Notes: a model not told the origin generated them from the sequence alone. Shown: positions 52,895-60,741, counted from the first letter of the stretch. The stretch: DNA of 64,000 bases from Dehalobacter alkaniphilus (GCA_040500365.1 CP148031.1:1612001-1676000); one strand, 5' to 3'. Numbers and translations: made by a program.

Positions 52895-53170
52895 ATGGAA
52901 CCAAAGAAAAAAAGTGGGCCGGGAAACGATATCATGATCCGATTGAAACGGATTGAGGGACAGGTCAAAGGGTTGCAGCGTATGCTTGATGAAGAAAAAT
53001 GCTGTTCTGATATTCTGGTTCAGGTTGCGGCAGTCAAGGCAGCAATCAATAAAGTTGGCATTATGATTTTTGAAGAGCACTCCAGAACCTGTTTGAAAGA
53101 TGCGCTCGTAACGGAAAATGATAAAGCCCTGGATGATCTGATTGTTCTGTTGAACCGGTTTGTCCATTAA
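52895..53170 (+). CDS. csoR: CsoR-family copper-sensing repressor
   Basis: A 91-residue all-helical DNA-binding repressor of the CsoR/FrmR (DUF156) family. The metal ligand set is Cys37, His62 and Cys66 (spacing 25 and 4), the same spacing as the Cu(I) site of CsoR; a persulfide-type (CstR) or formaldehyde-type (FrmR) sensor would lack this His-Cys pair. An extra Cys36 neighbours Cys37. RBS GCGAGGGG precedes the ATG at 52895. It has its own promoter and operator. The next gene is thioredoxin, not a copper ATPase or chaperone, so the wider regulon is elsewhere or trxA is part of it. Confidence 0.88.
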   Translation: MEPKKKSGPGNDIMIRLKRIEGQVKGLQRMLDEEKCCSDILVQVAAVKAAINKVGIMIFEEHSRTCLKDALVTENDKALDDLIVLLNRFVH

Positions 53171-53229
53171 TCTTGCGGACAAACAAAAGTCTTTTTCTAT
53201 GGTGACGTTAAGAAACGGAGGGATTTAAG

Positions 53230-53559
53230 ATGGCAGGTGTTAATGTCAAAACATTTACTGCTGAGAATTGGCAAAGTGACGTACTCAGTTCAAGCCAGCT
53301 GGTATTGGTCGATTTTTGGGCTGCCTGGTGCGGACCTTGCAGAATGATAGCTCCTGTAGTGGAAGAACTGGCAGATGAATATGCAGGTAAAGTAACCGTC
53401 GGCAAATTAAACGTCGATGAGCAGGGGGAAATCTCCCAGAAATACGGCGTAATGAGTATCCCGACACTGCTGCTGATTAAAAACGGTGAAATCGTTGATA
53501 AAATCGTCGGTTTCAGAGGAAAATCGGATCTTGTGAAAGCTATTGAAGCGAAAATGTAA
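53230..53559 (+). CDS. trxA: thioredoxin
   Basis: General thiol-disulfide reductant. The 109 residues have the active site WCGPC (Trp33-Cys37), VDFWAAWCGPCRMIAP, KLNVDEQ and the cis-proline region GVMSIPTLLLIKNGE. RBS GGAGGG lies upstream of the ATG. It is 59 bp after csoR on the same strand, with no terminator between, so co-transcription under CsoR control is possible. No thioredoxin reductase is nearby. Confidence 0.95.
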   Translation: MAGVNVKTFTAENWQSDVLSSSQLVLVDFWAAWCGPCRMIAPVVEELADEYAGKVTVGKLNVDEQGEISQKYGVMSIPTLLLIKNGEIVDKIVGFRGKSDLVKAIEAKM

Positions 53560-53600
53560 GCAAATTAATCTTAAGATTGTATGATGTAAGACGTCTCAAT

Positions 53601-53655
53601 TGAAGTGCACCCCAAATGTTGGACAAAAAAATCTAGCATTTGGAGGTGCACTTCA
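53601..53655. mobile_element. IS-end-like palindrome (small insertion-sequence remnant)
   Basis: TGAAGTGCACCCCAAATG (53601-53618) is mirrored by 53637-53655 with one extra base, around an A-rich centre. The sequence resembles the terminal repeats of IS3/IS150-type elements, but no transposase is present, so it could be a solo remnant or a terminator between the convergent trxA and flavin reductase genes. Confidence 0.45.
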
Positions 53656-53685
53656 TCATTATTAAAGCGTCTCATGGAGTTAAAC

Positions 53686-54201
53686 TCAATTTTTAGTATA
53701 GCACTGAATGATTTCACCAACATAAACACGGTGATAATCATTCTGCTTATAATTGCTTTCTATCGCAGAATCAAGGAAATGACTTGGGTCTAAATCCTGA
53801 TAATAGAGCTTTTTACATTCCATAACCAGTCTAGCTTCTTCAAAATACACGGATCCGGACATACTTTCAGCGGGTGTAATCCCGGTAGCGGCAGTTTTAT
53901 CCACATCTCTGCCGGAATTCGATCCGCAGAAAGATAAAGCCTTTCGATAGTCTTCTTCAAAAAACGAAAGCGTGAAAGTATCATTTTCTTCCATAAACTG
54001 ATAGGTATAACGCGAAGGCCGGACAAAACAGAAGCATACCTTTTTATTCCACAAGACTCCGAATCCACCCCAACTGGCCGTCATCGTATTATATTTTTCC
54101 ATATTTCCCGCTGTAATCAGCATCCAGTCCTTTCCGACCAGTTTAAAGGAGTTATCCGTTAACTGCTCAGGTTCCACTAACTTAAATTCATTATTCATCA
54201 C
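53686..54201 (-). CDS. flavin reductase-like, FMN-binding protein
   Basis: A 171-residue protein of the flavin reductase (split-barrel, DIM6/NTAB) family. Typical stretches are WMLITAGNMEKYNTMTASWGGFGVLWNKKVCFCFVRPSRYTYQFMEENDTFTLSFF and the VYVGEIIQCYTK end. Such proteins bind FMN and reduce flavins or act as small electron-transfer partners; many clostridial members are untested. The ATG at 54201 has GGAGAT upstream. It stands alone, convergent to trxA. Confidence 0.82.
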   Translation of the reverse strand: MMNNEFKLVEPEQLTDNSFKLVGKDWMLITAGNMEKYNTMTASWGGFGVLWNKKVCFCFVRPSRYTYQFMEENDTFTLSFFEEDYRKALSFCGSNSGRDVDKTAATGITPAESMSGSVYFEEARLVMECKKLYYQDLDPSHFLDSAIESNYKQNDYHRVYVGEIIQCYTKN

Positions 54202-54336
54202 AATATCTCCTATTGATATTTATTTTTGTCTTATTATCCAAATAAGACGTTGGTAACCTACAATTAAGACATTCAATATTCTACTACATAAATGAACGGA
54301 ATATTACATAACAAACGTGCTTTAAGCATGAGATCA

Positions 54337-54425
54337 GTCTGCGTGCCACAGTTCCGCTGCGAGCGAAGCACGGACTTTTTAAGGATTGTGCCATCCATGG
54401 CACGCGGGTATTGTGGCATGCAGAC
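54337..54425 (+). repeat. palindromic intergenic element, copy C
   Basis: 89 bp, shorter than the others, with ends GTCTGCGTGCCACA and TGTGGCATGCAGAC (one mismatch). Inside it has GCGAAGCACGGA and a hairpin GTGCCATCCATGGCAC like one in copy A. The rest of the 54202-54439 gap shows nothing else. Confidence 0.85.
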
Positions 54426-54439
54426 TTCCCCCGGACGGA

Positions 54440-54712
54440 TTATTCAATATTTCTTAAAGTATCCAACCGTTTATTCCGGAAATAAAGCCCTGTATCAACT
54501 GCAATCAGGCAAAAATTCAGGATATATAGTATAATGACATAATCAAACGAATAAATCATCTTGTGCAGGATGCCGGATAAATAGCCGATAAGCAATACAA
54601 CCAGAAAAAACAGGCTTTTTCCTTTCGCAGTTCCGGCTTTGTAGGACGAGTAGATCGAAAAAGGCCAGGCCGAACCAAAACATAACAGCATAATCGTTTC
54701 AAAAATACTCAA
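54440..54712 (-). CDS. small three-helix membrane protein, PQ-loop/SemiSWEET-like
   Basis: About 90 residues with three hydrophobic helices. The segment SAWPFSIYSSYKAGTAKGKS after helix 1 resembles the P-x-x-x-K-x-x-K...G-x-S pattern of PQ-loop proteins such as SemiSWEET half-transporters; this is a resemblance, not a proven assignment. Similar small proteins are, to my recollection, common in clostridia. The start is chosen as TTG 54712, with AAAGGA 9 bases upstream; ATG 54721 touches that site. Its substrate is unknown. Confidence 0.6.
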   Translation of the reverse strand: MSIFETIMLLCFGSAWPFSIYSSYKAGTAKGKSLFFLVVLLIGYLSGILHKMIYSFDYVIILYILNFCLIAVDTGLYFRNKRLDTLRNIE

Positions 54713-54791
54713 CGCAATCATTCCTTTAATTCTATTATAAATAATTTTTGTTATCATTATTACGGCAGATTTTTCTGCGAGGGAGTCTCTA

Positions 54792-56222
54792 ATGATCATA
54801 AACAATATCCAGAGTATTGGCAAGATTTCTCCTTTGATAGATTTTACACAATTGAAAACCGGACAGCTTCTTCCGGTGGAAATTATCAGCAGAAATGGGA
54901 ATCAGGAGGGGATGATCTCCATTGCCGGGCAAAAAATTAAAGCCCAGCTGGAACCGCAGTTTCTGGAAGGTGAAAGATTTCTGGCGGTTGTCAAAGAGGT
55001 CAATACGGAAGGCGTTGTTTTGAGCCGGGTTAGCCAGAGCACCGGCCAGTTGAGCAGCTTGTCTGCGGAACAGCTGTCTTCAATGATAACCAAAGGATTT
55101 GGCCTTTCAGCCGAGGAAGCGGACTTTCTGGTCAATAGCATGGTCAATCAGAACACGGCAGCAGGCAGCAAGAGTGCTCCGCCTGAAATACTATACCAGG
55201 TCGCTGGTAAGCTGTGGACGATTTTGCGGGAAGGAAAGAACCAGGGTAATTTATTGAGCAAGACGGCTTTTGGGACAGCGCCGCAGGAGACAAATGCCGG
55301 CGCAGGGCGGGTATCCAGCCAGGCAGCCGGACAAGCTCTTCGGTTGACCTCGGAGCAGATCACAACGATCCTAAACAGGGGAATCAACCTGACTCCTGAG
55401 ATCTCCGTCATCCTGGCAAAATATCTGAATCAGCAAAATAGCGGTGTTCTTAAAACGATGCTAGCGGATCAGAATGCTGCAAATCAGAACTTAACAAATC
55501 AAAGTTCAGCGAGTCAAAGTCCGGTAGACCAGAAATCTCCGCTCAATACGCTTGCAGACCTGCTCTGGAAGATCATCCCGAAGTGGGAGGATACCAGCGG
55601 CGAGCAGTTTGAAAACATCCTGCATTATTTCAAAAGCCTCGGTCTTGAGCACGAGAATCAGCTGCTGCTCAAATTAAAGAATAATGCCGGTCAGGAAGCA
55701 GAACAAACGGAAAATGTAAAAACAATGCTCTTAAACGCGCTGGCTGAAGATTCTGCCTCTCCGGAAAAAAGCGCGCTGAAGGGTTTTCTGGATGAGATTA
55801 CCGGACAGCAGATCTGGATCCAGACCGGGAATAAAGAAAATGCCGCATATTTGCTTATGCATATCCCGCTGCAGAATAACAGTGAAATCTATGATTGTTC
55901 GCTTGCAGTGGAGAGTTCCCGCAAAGGCCATAAAGTGGATATTGAACACTGCCATCTGGCGCTGCAGGTCGAGACGGAACACCTTGACCAGCTCGGAGCC
56001 GACCTTACGCTTTACGACAACAAACTGCATATCTGCCTCTTAAACGATCATCCCGAGGAGTTGAATCCGCTCATTGAAGATCTCTATGATCAAATCAAGC
56101 AGAACTTCGCGGATATTGGCTTATCTTTAGAAAAACTATCGCTGAAGACCTACGATGAATTCCCCCAGTTTGCGCATTTCCTGGCCGGAAAAAACTTTTC
56201 AGGGGTGGATATCAAAGGATGA
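54792..56222 (+). CDS. FliK-like hook-length-control family protein
   Basis: A 476-residue protein. The N-terminal part (about 1-90) is a beta-rich domain (QLLPVEIISRNGNQEGMISIAGQKIKAQLEPQFLEGERFLAVVKEV), the middle is glutamine/asparagine/serine-rich and probably disordered, and the C-terminal part (about 340-460) resembles FliK C-terminal domains (LALQVETEHLDQLGADLTLYDNKLHICLLNDH). The gene order matches Bacillus ylqG-ylqH, in which a FliK-like gene precedes a FlhB-tail gene outside the flagellar cluster. It overlaps the next gene by 4 bases. No other flagellar genes are in the window. Confidence 0.7.
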   Translation: MIINNIQSIGKISPLIDFTQLKTGQLLPVEIISRNGNQEGMISIAGQKIKAQLEPQFLEGERFLAVVKEVNTEGVVLSRVSQSTGQLSSLSAEQLSSMITKGFGLSAEEADFLVNSMVNQNTAAGSKSAPPEILYQVAGKLWTILREGKNQGNLLSKTAFGTAPQETNAGAGRVSSQAAGQALRLTSEQITTILNRGINLTPEISVILAKYLNQQNSGVLKTMLADQNAANQNLTNQSSASQSPVDQKSPLNTLADLLWKIIPKWEDTSGEQFENILHYFKSLGLEHENQLLLKLKNNAGQEAEQTENVKTMLLNALAEDSASPEKSALKGFLDEITGQQIWIQTGNKENAAYLLMHIPLQNNSEIYDCSLAVESSRKGHKVDIEHCHLALQVETEHLDQLGADLTLYDNKLHICLLNDHPEELNPLIEDLYDQIKQNFADIGLSLEKLSLKTYDEFPQFAHFLAGKNFSGVDIKG

Positions 56223-56521
56223 AAAGGGAAAGTCCAAATAGTAAAAAACAAAATATGAAAAAAGCTGCTGCCCTGGCCTATGATCATGTTGGTGCTCCAA
56301 GGATTGTCGCCAAAGGGGAAGGGCATATGGCCCAAAAAATAATCGAATTGGCCGAAGAGCAGGGCATTCCGGTCCAAAATGACGACACCCTTGTAGAAGC
56401 CTTGATGCAGGTAGAGATGTCCAAAGAAATACCGCCTGAGCTCTATCAGGCGGTTGCTGAAGTACTGGCTTTTATTTATCGCTTGGATAAAATGAAGGGG
56501 ACGAAGAAGGATACGCCTTAA
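56219..56521 (+). CDS. FlhB C-terminal-domain-like protein (YlqH type)
   Basis: A 100-residue stand-alone homologue of the cytoplasmic tail of the flagellar export gate protein FlhB. The segment KKAAALAYDHVGAPRIVAKGEGHMAQKIIELAEEQGIPVQNDDTLVEALMQVEMSKEIPPELYQAVAEVLAFIYRLD follows the FlhB tail, but the autocleavage NPTH site is missing. The ATG overlaps the FliK-like stop (ATGA). It converges on the next gene with a 4-base overlap. The role is unknown; in some bacteria such FhlB proteins can partly replace the FlhB tail. Confidence 0.85.
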   Translation: MKRESPNSKKQNMKKAAALAYDHVGAPRIVAKGEGHMAQKIIELAEEQGIPVQNDDTLVEALMQVEMSKEIPPELYQAVAEVLAFIYRLDKMKGTKKDTP

Positions 56522-56832
56522 ACTGATTTTGGTTTAGTCCTTTTATTCAAATGCCTCTGGGCAAATATTTCAGCCACGCGTTCATTGCTGCCCAGCACAA
56601 GTCCATGCAGACGCCATTCCCGGAAAGTATGCCAGAATTTTTCTTCGGAGATACTGACCGTATACTTTTCGGATTCCTCGTCATACGGCCAAAAAACATC
56701 GATCCAGAGCTTCCCCTTATTGGTCAAAAATAAAATAAAGTGATGCAGTTCCGTATTCGCTGAGGTGAGATCCCTGATTAGGATGTGAGAGCGGCCGTCG
56801 GGGAAATCCGTTCGCAAATAGATTGGCTTCAT
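56518..56832 (-). CDS. conserved hypothetical protein
   Basis: A 104-residue soluble protein starting MKPIYLRTDFPDGRSHILIRD, with a strand-rich first half and a basic tail. The phrase FLTNKGKLWIDVFWPYDEESEKYTVSISEEKFWHTFREWRLHGL may be a structured core. I do not recognise the family. ATG 56832 has GGAGG 8 bases upstream on the minus strand; an in-frame ATG at 56874 would add 14 residues lying before that site. Its 3' end overlaps the FlhB-like gene by 4 bases. Confidence 0.6.
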   Translation of the reverse strand: MKPIYLRTDFPDGRSHILIRDLTSANTELHHFILFLTNKGKLWIDVFWPYDEESEKYTVSISEEKFWHTFREWRLHGLVLGSNERVAEIFAQRHLNKRTKPKSV

Positions 56833-56867
56833 CCTTTTCCTCCTGAAATTCGTATGATTTGATCGAT

Positions 56868-56888
56868 TTGGCACCAGTCAAGTTTTCT
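56868..56888 (+). repeat. short recurrent motif, copy 3 (TTGGC...GTCAAGTTTTCT)
   Basis: TTGGC-ACCA-GTCAA with one G-T pair, then GTTTTCT. It shares CAAGTTTTCT with 3729-3755 and 29524-29550. All three lie in gaps just before a gene. Confidence 0.4.
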
Positions 56889-56974
56889 TTATGATCTTCT
56901 CTGTATTTAGTTTATTAGGAATGTTATGATTTATTGTTAAGTGCGTATATTTTTTTTGAAGGGAGCTTGGCTGA

Positions 56975-59692
56975 TTGAATCAGGCTTGTGTAGTCCTATC
57001 TCTAATACATCCGGGTACTCCCTCAGAACGCGGGTACCTGGCAGCTCTGCGCTTGGGAAAAGGGGTATTCCCAAAATATCTGATATTTTCGTTTCAGGGC
57101 GAAGGTGAAGCCCCAAGCAGAATGGAGCAGCATAAAAAAAGCCTTGAAGATTTTACCCATGATGCCCTTATATTTGTTTATGAGCATAAGAAAATCCTGC
57201 CGGATTTGAAAAAATATTTTGAAATTAATCTGAACCAGAACGTGATTGAGGTTCAGGAACTTGCCGCAGTTTTTTTCCCAGCAGTCAGCCAGCAAAGCTT
57301 AGAGGAAATAACCGATAAACTTAAGATAAAGAAACATCACAGGTTTATATCAACGGCCCAGAAAAGGGTCCGGCTGACCTATGACCTGCTTCTGCAGTGC
57401 TGGGAAAAGGGGATGAAGGCTGATTTGGGTTTCTTGAGTAAGTTGGAAGAATATACAAAAGGTCTTTCCTGTCAGCCTGTACTAACCGAATTGAAAAAAG
57501 AAATCGTGCGAACGTATCCGGACAGGCCCATCCGTATTGCACCTTACCGGGGAGAGACGGCACAAAATCTTTTTAGCCCCGGTATGGATGATTTGGCTGA
57601 GATTCCTGATTCGCCGGCTTGGGCTGTGCAGTGTTTCGGCCAGGACGGCTTACTCGCCAGCAATATTCCAGGGTTTGAAAACAGAGAGATTCAAACCGTC
57701 ATGGCCGCTGAGATTCTGAAAGGGTTTACCGAAGCGACAGATGTTGTGATTGAAGCCGGTACAGGAACAGGGAAAACGCTTGCCTATCTGATTCCGGCAC
57801 TCTGGTGGTCCAAAAGGCATCAGCAGAAGGTGATTGTTGCGACCCACACCATCACTTTGCAGGAGCAGCTCTTCAGCAAAGACCTTCCGCTGCTGCAGAA
57901 GATCCTGCCTTTCCCATTTGAAACAGCATTGCTTAAGGGTAAGAGCAATTATTTATGTCTGAAATGCCTTTATCAGGAATCGCTGTTTACGGATTATACA
58001 ACCCATGATGAACAACTCCGGCAGGCCGCATTCTTTTCCTGGGCTTCTGAAACGAAAACCGGGGATTTTGGAGAACTGCCGAATAATCAAAGCTTCGTTC
58101 CGACTTATCGAAAATTTGGCGCGGATAATCCGGCCTGTCAACCCGGAGAGTGTTCCTTTACTTCACGTTGTTACCTTTATAATGCCAGGAAGAGAGCCGA
58201 GGCTGCTGATGTTCTTGTGATTAATCACTCCTTGCTCCTTGCCGACATCAAAACGAATTATAAGATTCTGCCGGAATACAGCAATCTTATCATTGATGAA
58301 GCGCATAATATTTACCAGACTGCGCTCAAGCAACTTGGATTTGAAATTTGCCTCGAACAGATGCTGCGGCTGACGGACAGTATCTATGGTGGGAAAGGCA
58401 ATCTATTCGCTTATCTGAAAAGAAATCATGCTGTTTGGGCAGAGGTCTTCCCTGCCTTTAACTGGACCTATTTTAAAAGCAATCTTGAAGAGATTCCGGA
58501 TCGCTGCAGGGCGGCTGCGGATCAGGCCCAGGAACTTTTCAGCATGCTGCAAAGCGTGCTTGGCCGACAGTTCAGTCTTCGCTTAGACCCAGAAAAGGTT
58601 GGCGAAGATATCCTGCAGATGATCCTGCTGGCCTCGGAAAATCTGATCATCAGGTTTAAAGGCATTGTGGAGGTGCTGGATAGAATTAATACCTTTCTGG
58701 CTCTTGAAAGTGAGCAGTTGGAAGAAACCAGATATGAGATTAGCAGAATAAAAAGTGAACTTACCCAAATCGTTGACGGATTTGGCAAGATCGTTAGTAA
58801 AAGTGAGGAAGAACGTGTAACCTATCTCGAAAAAAGCAACACAGTCTATTTAAAAAACACGCTGATCAATGTTGCTCCGTTATTAAATAAAAAAATATTC
58901 AGTAAAAATAATTGTACGGTTTTAACTTCTGCCACCTTAAGTGTCGGTGAGGATTTTACGTATTTGACCAGGGATATCGGAGTAGAGGACTATATCAGCC
59001 TGAAGCTGGATTCACCGTTTGATTATGAAAAACAAATGGTTTTCTGTGTCGTCAATGATTTATCTGTAAATCTACCGGAGGATAGGCTCGCAGAAAAGAC
59101 TGCTTCATTTATTGGGAGAATTGCCGAAGAGATGAATGGAGGTACACTGGTATTATTTACTTCCCACCGGTATTTGCAGCGGGTATACCACTTGTTGGGT
59201 AATGAAGAATGCTGCCAGTACCTGAATGTGCTGGCCCAGGGGATTGACGGCACCAGGGAAGACCTTCTACAGGAGTTTATGCAGAACAACAGCAGTGTCC
59301 TGCTTGGAACGAACAGCTTTTGGGAAGGCATCGATCTTCCCGGGGACATGCTGCGCTGTGTCATCATGGTCAGACTGCCGTTTTGGCCGCCGGATACGCC
59401 CATTCTGGAAGCGAAGGCCCGCCTGTTGGAAAGTCAGGGACTTGATCCGTTTTATGCGTTAAATTTGCCTGAAGCAATTATCCGCTTCAAGCAGGGTTTT
59501 GGACGTTTGATTCGAACGAGAGAGGATAAAGGCGTCGTGATTGTTCTGGATGACCGGATTATCAAAAAAAGGTATGGCCGATATTTTCTGCAGGCCCTGC
59601 CGATTACTTCTTTCTATCAGGGAAGTTCGGAGCGCGTCCTCCAAAAGGTTTCATCGGTTCAGGTACCCGTAATCGGCAATTCAAGAGCGTAA
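56975..59692 (+). CDS. dinG: DinG-family ATP-dependent helicase with degenerate exonuclease-like N-terminus
   Basis: XPD/DinG-type superfamily 2 helicase of 905 residues. The helicase part starts near 230 with EIQTVMAAEIL, Walker A EAGTGTGKT (about 262-270), DEAH box IIDEAHN, and motifs LTSATL, NSFWEGIDLPGDMLRCVIMVRLPFWPP and IIRFKQGFGRLIRT. Cysteines in CLKC and CQPGECSFTSRC may form the [4Fe-4S] site of this family. The first about 200 residues align in style with the DnaQ-like exonuclease of Firmicute DinG, but the acidic DxE motif is replaced (VVLSLIHPG), so nuclease activity is doubtful. The start is TTG 56975, with GAAGGGAG 9 bases upstream. A perfect terminator follows. Confidence 0.88.
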   Translation: MNQACVVLSLIHPGTPSERGYLAALRLGKGVFPKYLIFSFQGEGEAPSRMEQHKKSLEDFTHDALIFVYEHKKILPDLKKYFEINLNQNVIEVQELAAVFFPAVSQQSLEEITDKLKIKKHHRFISTAQKRVRLTYDLLLQCWEKGMKADLGFLSKLEEYTKGLSCQPVLTELKKEIVRTYPDRPIRIAPYRGETAQNLFSPGMDDLAEIPDSPAWAVQCFGQDGLLASNIPGFENREIQTVMAAEILKGFTEATDVVIEAGTGTGKTLAYLIPALWWSKRHQQKVIVATHTITLQEQLFSKDLPLLQKILPFPFETALLKGKSNYLCLKCLYQESLFTDYTTHDEQLRQAAFFSWASETKTGDFGELPNNQSFVPTYRKFGADNPACQPGECSFTSRCYLYNARKRAEAADVLVINHSLLLADIKTNYKILPEYSNLIIDEAHNIYQTALKQLGFEICLEQMLRLTDSIYGGKGNLFAYLKRNHAVWAEVFPAFNWTYFKSNLEEIPDRCRAAADQAQELFSMLQSVLGRQFSLRLDPEKVGEDILQMILLASENLIIRFKGIVEVLDRINTFLALESEQLEETRYEISRIKSELTQIVDGFGKIVSKSEEERVTYLEKSNTVYLKNTLINVAPLLNKKIFSKNNCTVLTSATLSVGEDFTYLTRDIGVEDYISLKLDSPFDYEKQMVFCVVNDLSVNLPEDRLAEKTASFIGRIAEEMNGGTLVLFTSHRYLQRVYHLLGNEECCQYLNVLAQGIDGTREDLLQEFMQNNSSVLLGTNSFWEGIDLPGDMLRCVIMVRLPFWPPDTPILEAKARLLESQGLDPFYALNLPEAIIRFKQGFGRLIRTREDKGVVIVLDDRIIKKRYGRYFLQALPITSFYQGSSERVLQKVSSVQVPVIGNSRA

Positions 59693-59730
59693 AGACGCAG
59701 AATATTCGGGAACTGATTTCACCCCTCATC

Positions 59731-59766
59731 TAACCTGTGCATATAGTAAGGCACAGGTTATTTTTT
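59731..59766 (+). terminator. intrinsic terminator of dinG
   Basis: TAACCTGTGC and GCACAGGTTA form a perfect 10 bp stem around ATATAGTAAG, followed by six T. Confidence 0.92.
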
Positions 59767-59780
59767 GAGGAGGAATGGAA

Positions 59781-60128
59781 ATGGTTCAGCCGGTAGATTG
59801 GTCCAATGTTGGCGTCAGGATCGTCCAGGGATTTTATACCACCATTGATGCCGTACGGCAGCTCGATACGCAGGAAGCTGCACTTGTCATGAAACTGTTG
59901 GGAAAATCCTGTACGAAGATGATGAAAGACGGTGTCGGACATCAATTTGGAATTGCCATGATTGAAACAAGTGAAAAATTGGCGCTCACAGATAAACTGA
60001 CCTTTGAAGATGTTTTGAAAATGCTGACGTCAATCGTAGGAAAACTTTATTTCACGGCAAAAACGGCGGAGGAAATCGAACTAGTCAAACAGCTTGAAGA
60101 TGCTGTTAAAAATTACCACGTTGTATAA
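59781..60128 (+). CDS. hypothetical soluble protein
   Basis: A 115-residue, mostly helical protein (VDWSNVGVRIVQGFYTTIDAVRQLDTQEAALVMKLLGKSCTKMMKDGVG). I do not recognise a family. It is not secreted and has one cysteine. ATG 59781 is preferred over ATG 59775 because GAGGAGG lies 7 bases before it. It lies between dinG and spoVM with the dinG terminator before it, so it has its own promoter or relies on readthrough. Confidence 0.65.
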   Translation: MVQPVDWSNVGVRIVQGFYTTIDAVRQLDTQEAALVMKLLGKSCTKMMKDGVGHQFGIAMIETSEKLALTDKLTFEDVLKMLTSIVGKLYFTAKTAEEIELVKQLEDAVKNYHVV

Positions 60129-60187
60129 AATCAGGCTGCCGCATAAATTATTCTCAAGACAGCAGTGCTGGAAGGAGGAGAAATCCT

Positions 60188-60256
60188 ATGAAAATGTACT
60201 ATATCAAGCTGCCTCAGTCCGTACTTAATCTTCTGAAAAAAATCTTCAACAAATAA
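60188..60256 (+). CDS. spoVM: stage V sporulation protein SpoVM
   Basis: A 22-residue gene too short for most gene finders. It starts MKMYYIKLPQSVLNLL and ends in a lysine-rich amphipathic tail; Bacillus SpoVM (26 residues) starts MKFYTIKLP, so the MK-x-Y-x-IKLP hallmark is present. SpoVM is an amphipathic helix that senses the curvature of the forespore and anchors the coat protein SpoIVA. The ribosome site is very strong (GGAAGGAGG, 9 bases before the ATG). It lies among other sporulation and cell-cycle genes. Confidence 0.85.
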   Translation: MKMYYIKLPQSVLNLLKKIFNK

Positions 60257-60278
60257 TTGCCGGGTGTCATGAATTTCC

Positions 60279-60321
60279 AATTTCCCTCCTATATTATAGT
60301 AAAAGGGCTAGGAGGGAAATT
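60279..60321 (+). promoter_or_regulatory. palindrome covering the ribosome site of the next gene
   Basis: AATTTCCCTCCTA (60279-60291) pairs perfectly with TAGGAGGGAAATT (60309-60321). The right arm contains the ribosome site AGGAGGG, and the ATG follows directly at 60322. If the left arm is transcribed, the hairpin would hide the site. It could alternatively be a DNA operator. Confidence 0.6.
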
Positions 60322-60741
60322 ATGTTATTGAACCGTCATTTTTTTATACTTGTCTGCAGTATTTTTTTTATTGGCGTCATTGTCTGGTGGCAGAATCCGA
60401 ATACTGCAGTTTCAGCAATAGCCAATGGGCAAAGTTATGCAAATCCGAAGGCAGTGATTGAAGATTATTGGGAAAAGCTTGATTACAGGCAATTTGATCT
60501 TGCTTCGGCTCTGGCATCAGGACAGGCCGAAGCTACGAATAGCATACTGCAGCAGATGTTTCAGGATAATCCATTTTTAAGTGTTCAAAACGTGGAGATT
60601 CAAAACACTTCTGCGCAAAATAGTTATTTGGTTGAAATTACGACGGGATCATCCATTGATCAAAGAAAAGTACTTACATACCAGATTATAGTAGAACAAC
60701 AAGACAATGGTCTGAAAATCGTAGAGATGAGTCCCGAATAG
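60322..60741 (+). CDS. small exported or membrane-anchored hypothetical protein
   Basis: A 139-residue protein with a hydrophobic N-terminal segment (about 7-23) acting as a signal peptide or anchor, then a soluble domain (KAVIEDYWEKLDYRQFDLASALAS...NSYLVEITTGSS) that looks like the small NTF2/DUF4878-type fold; this fold guess is weak. No known family recognised. Its ribosome site lies in a perfect inverted repeat and only about 65 bp separate it from spoVM, so co-regulation with sporulation is possible. Confidence 0.6.
   Translation: MLLNRHFFILVCSIFFIGVIVWWQNPNTAVSAIANGQSYANPKAVIEDYWEKLDYRQFDLASALASGQAEATNSILQQMFQDNPFLSVQNVEIQNTSAQNSYLVEITTGSSIDQRKVLTYQIIVEQQDNGLKIVEMSPE

Noticed and set aside
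53605..53793. 62-codon frame over the IS-like palindrome
   Set aside because: Overlaps the flavin reductase gene in antisense and shows no transposase motif.
54292..54534. 80-codon plus-strand frame
   Set aside because: It spans repeat C and the antisense of the small membrane protein; no family features.
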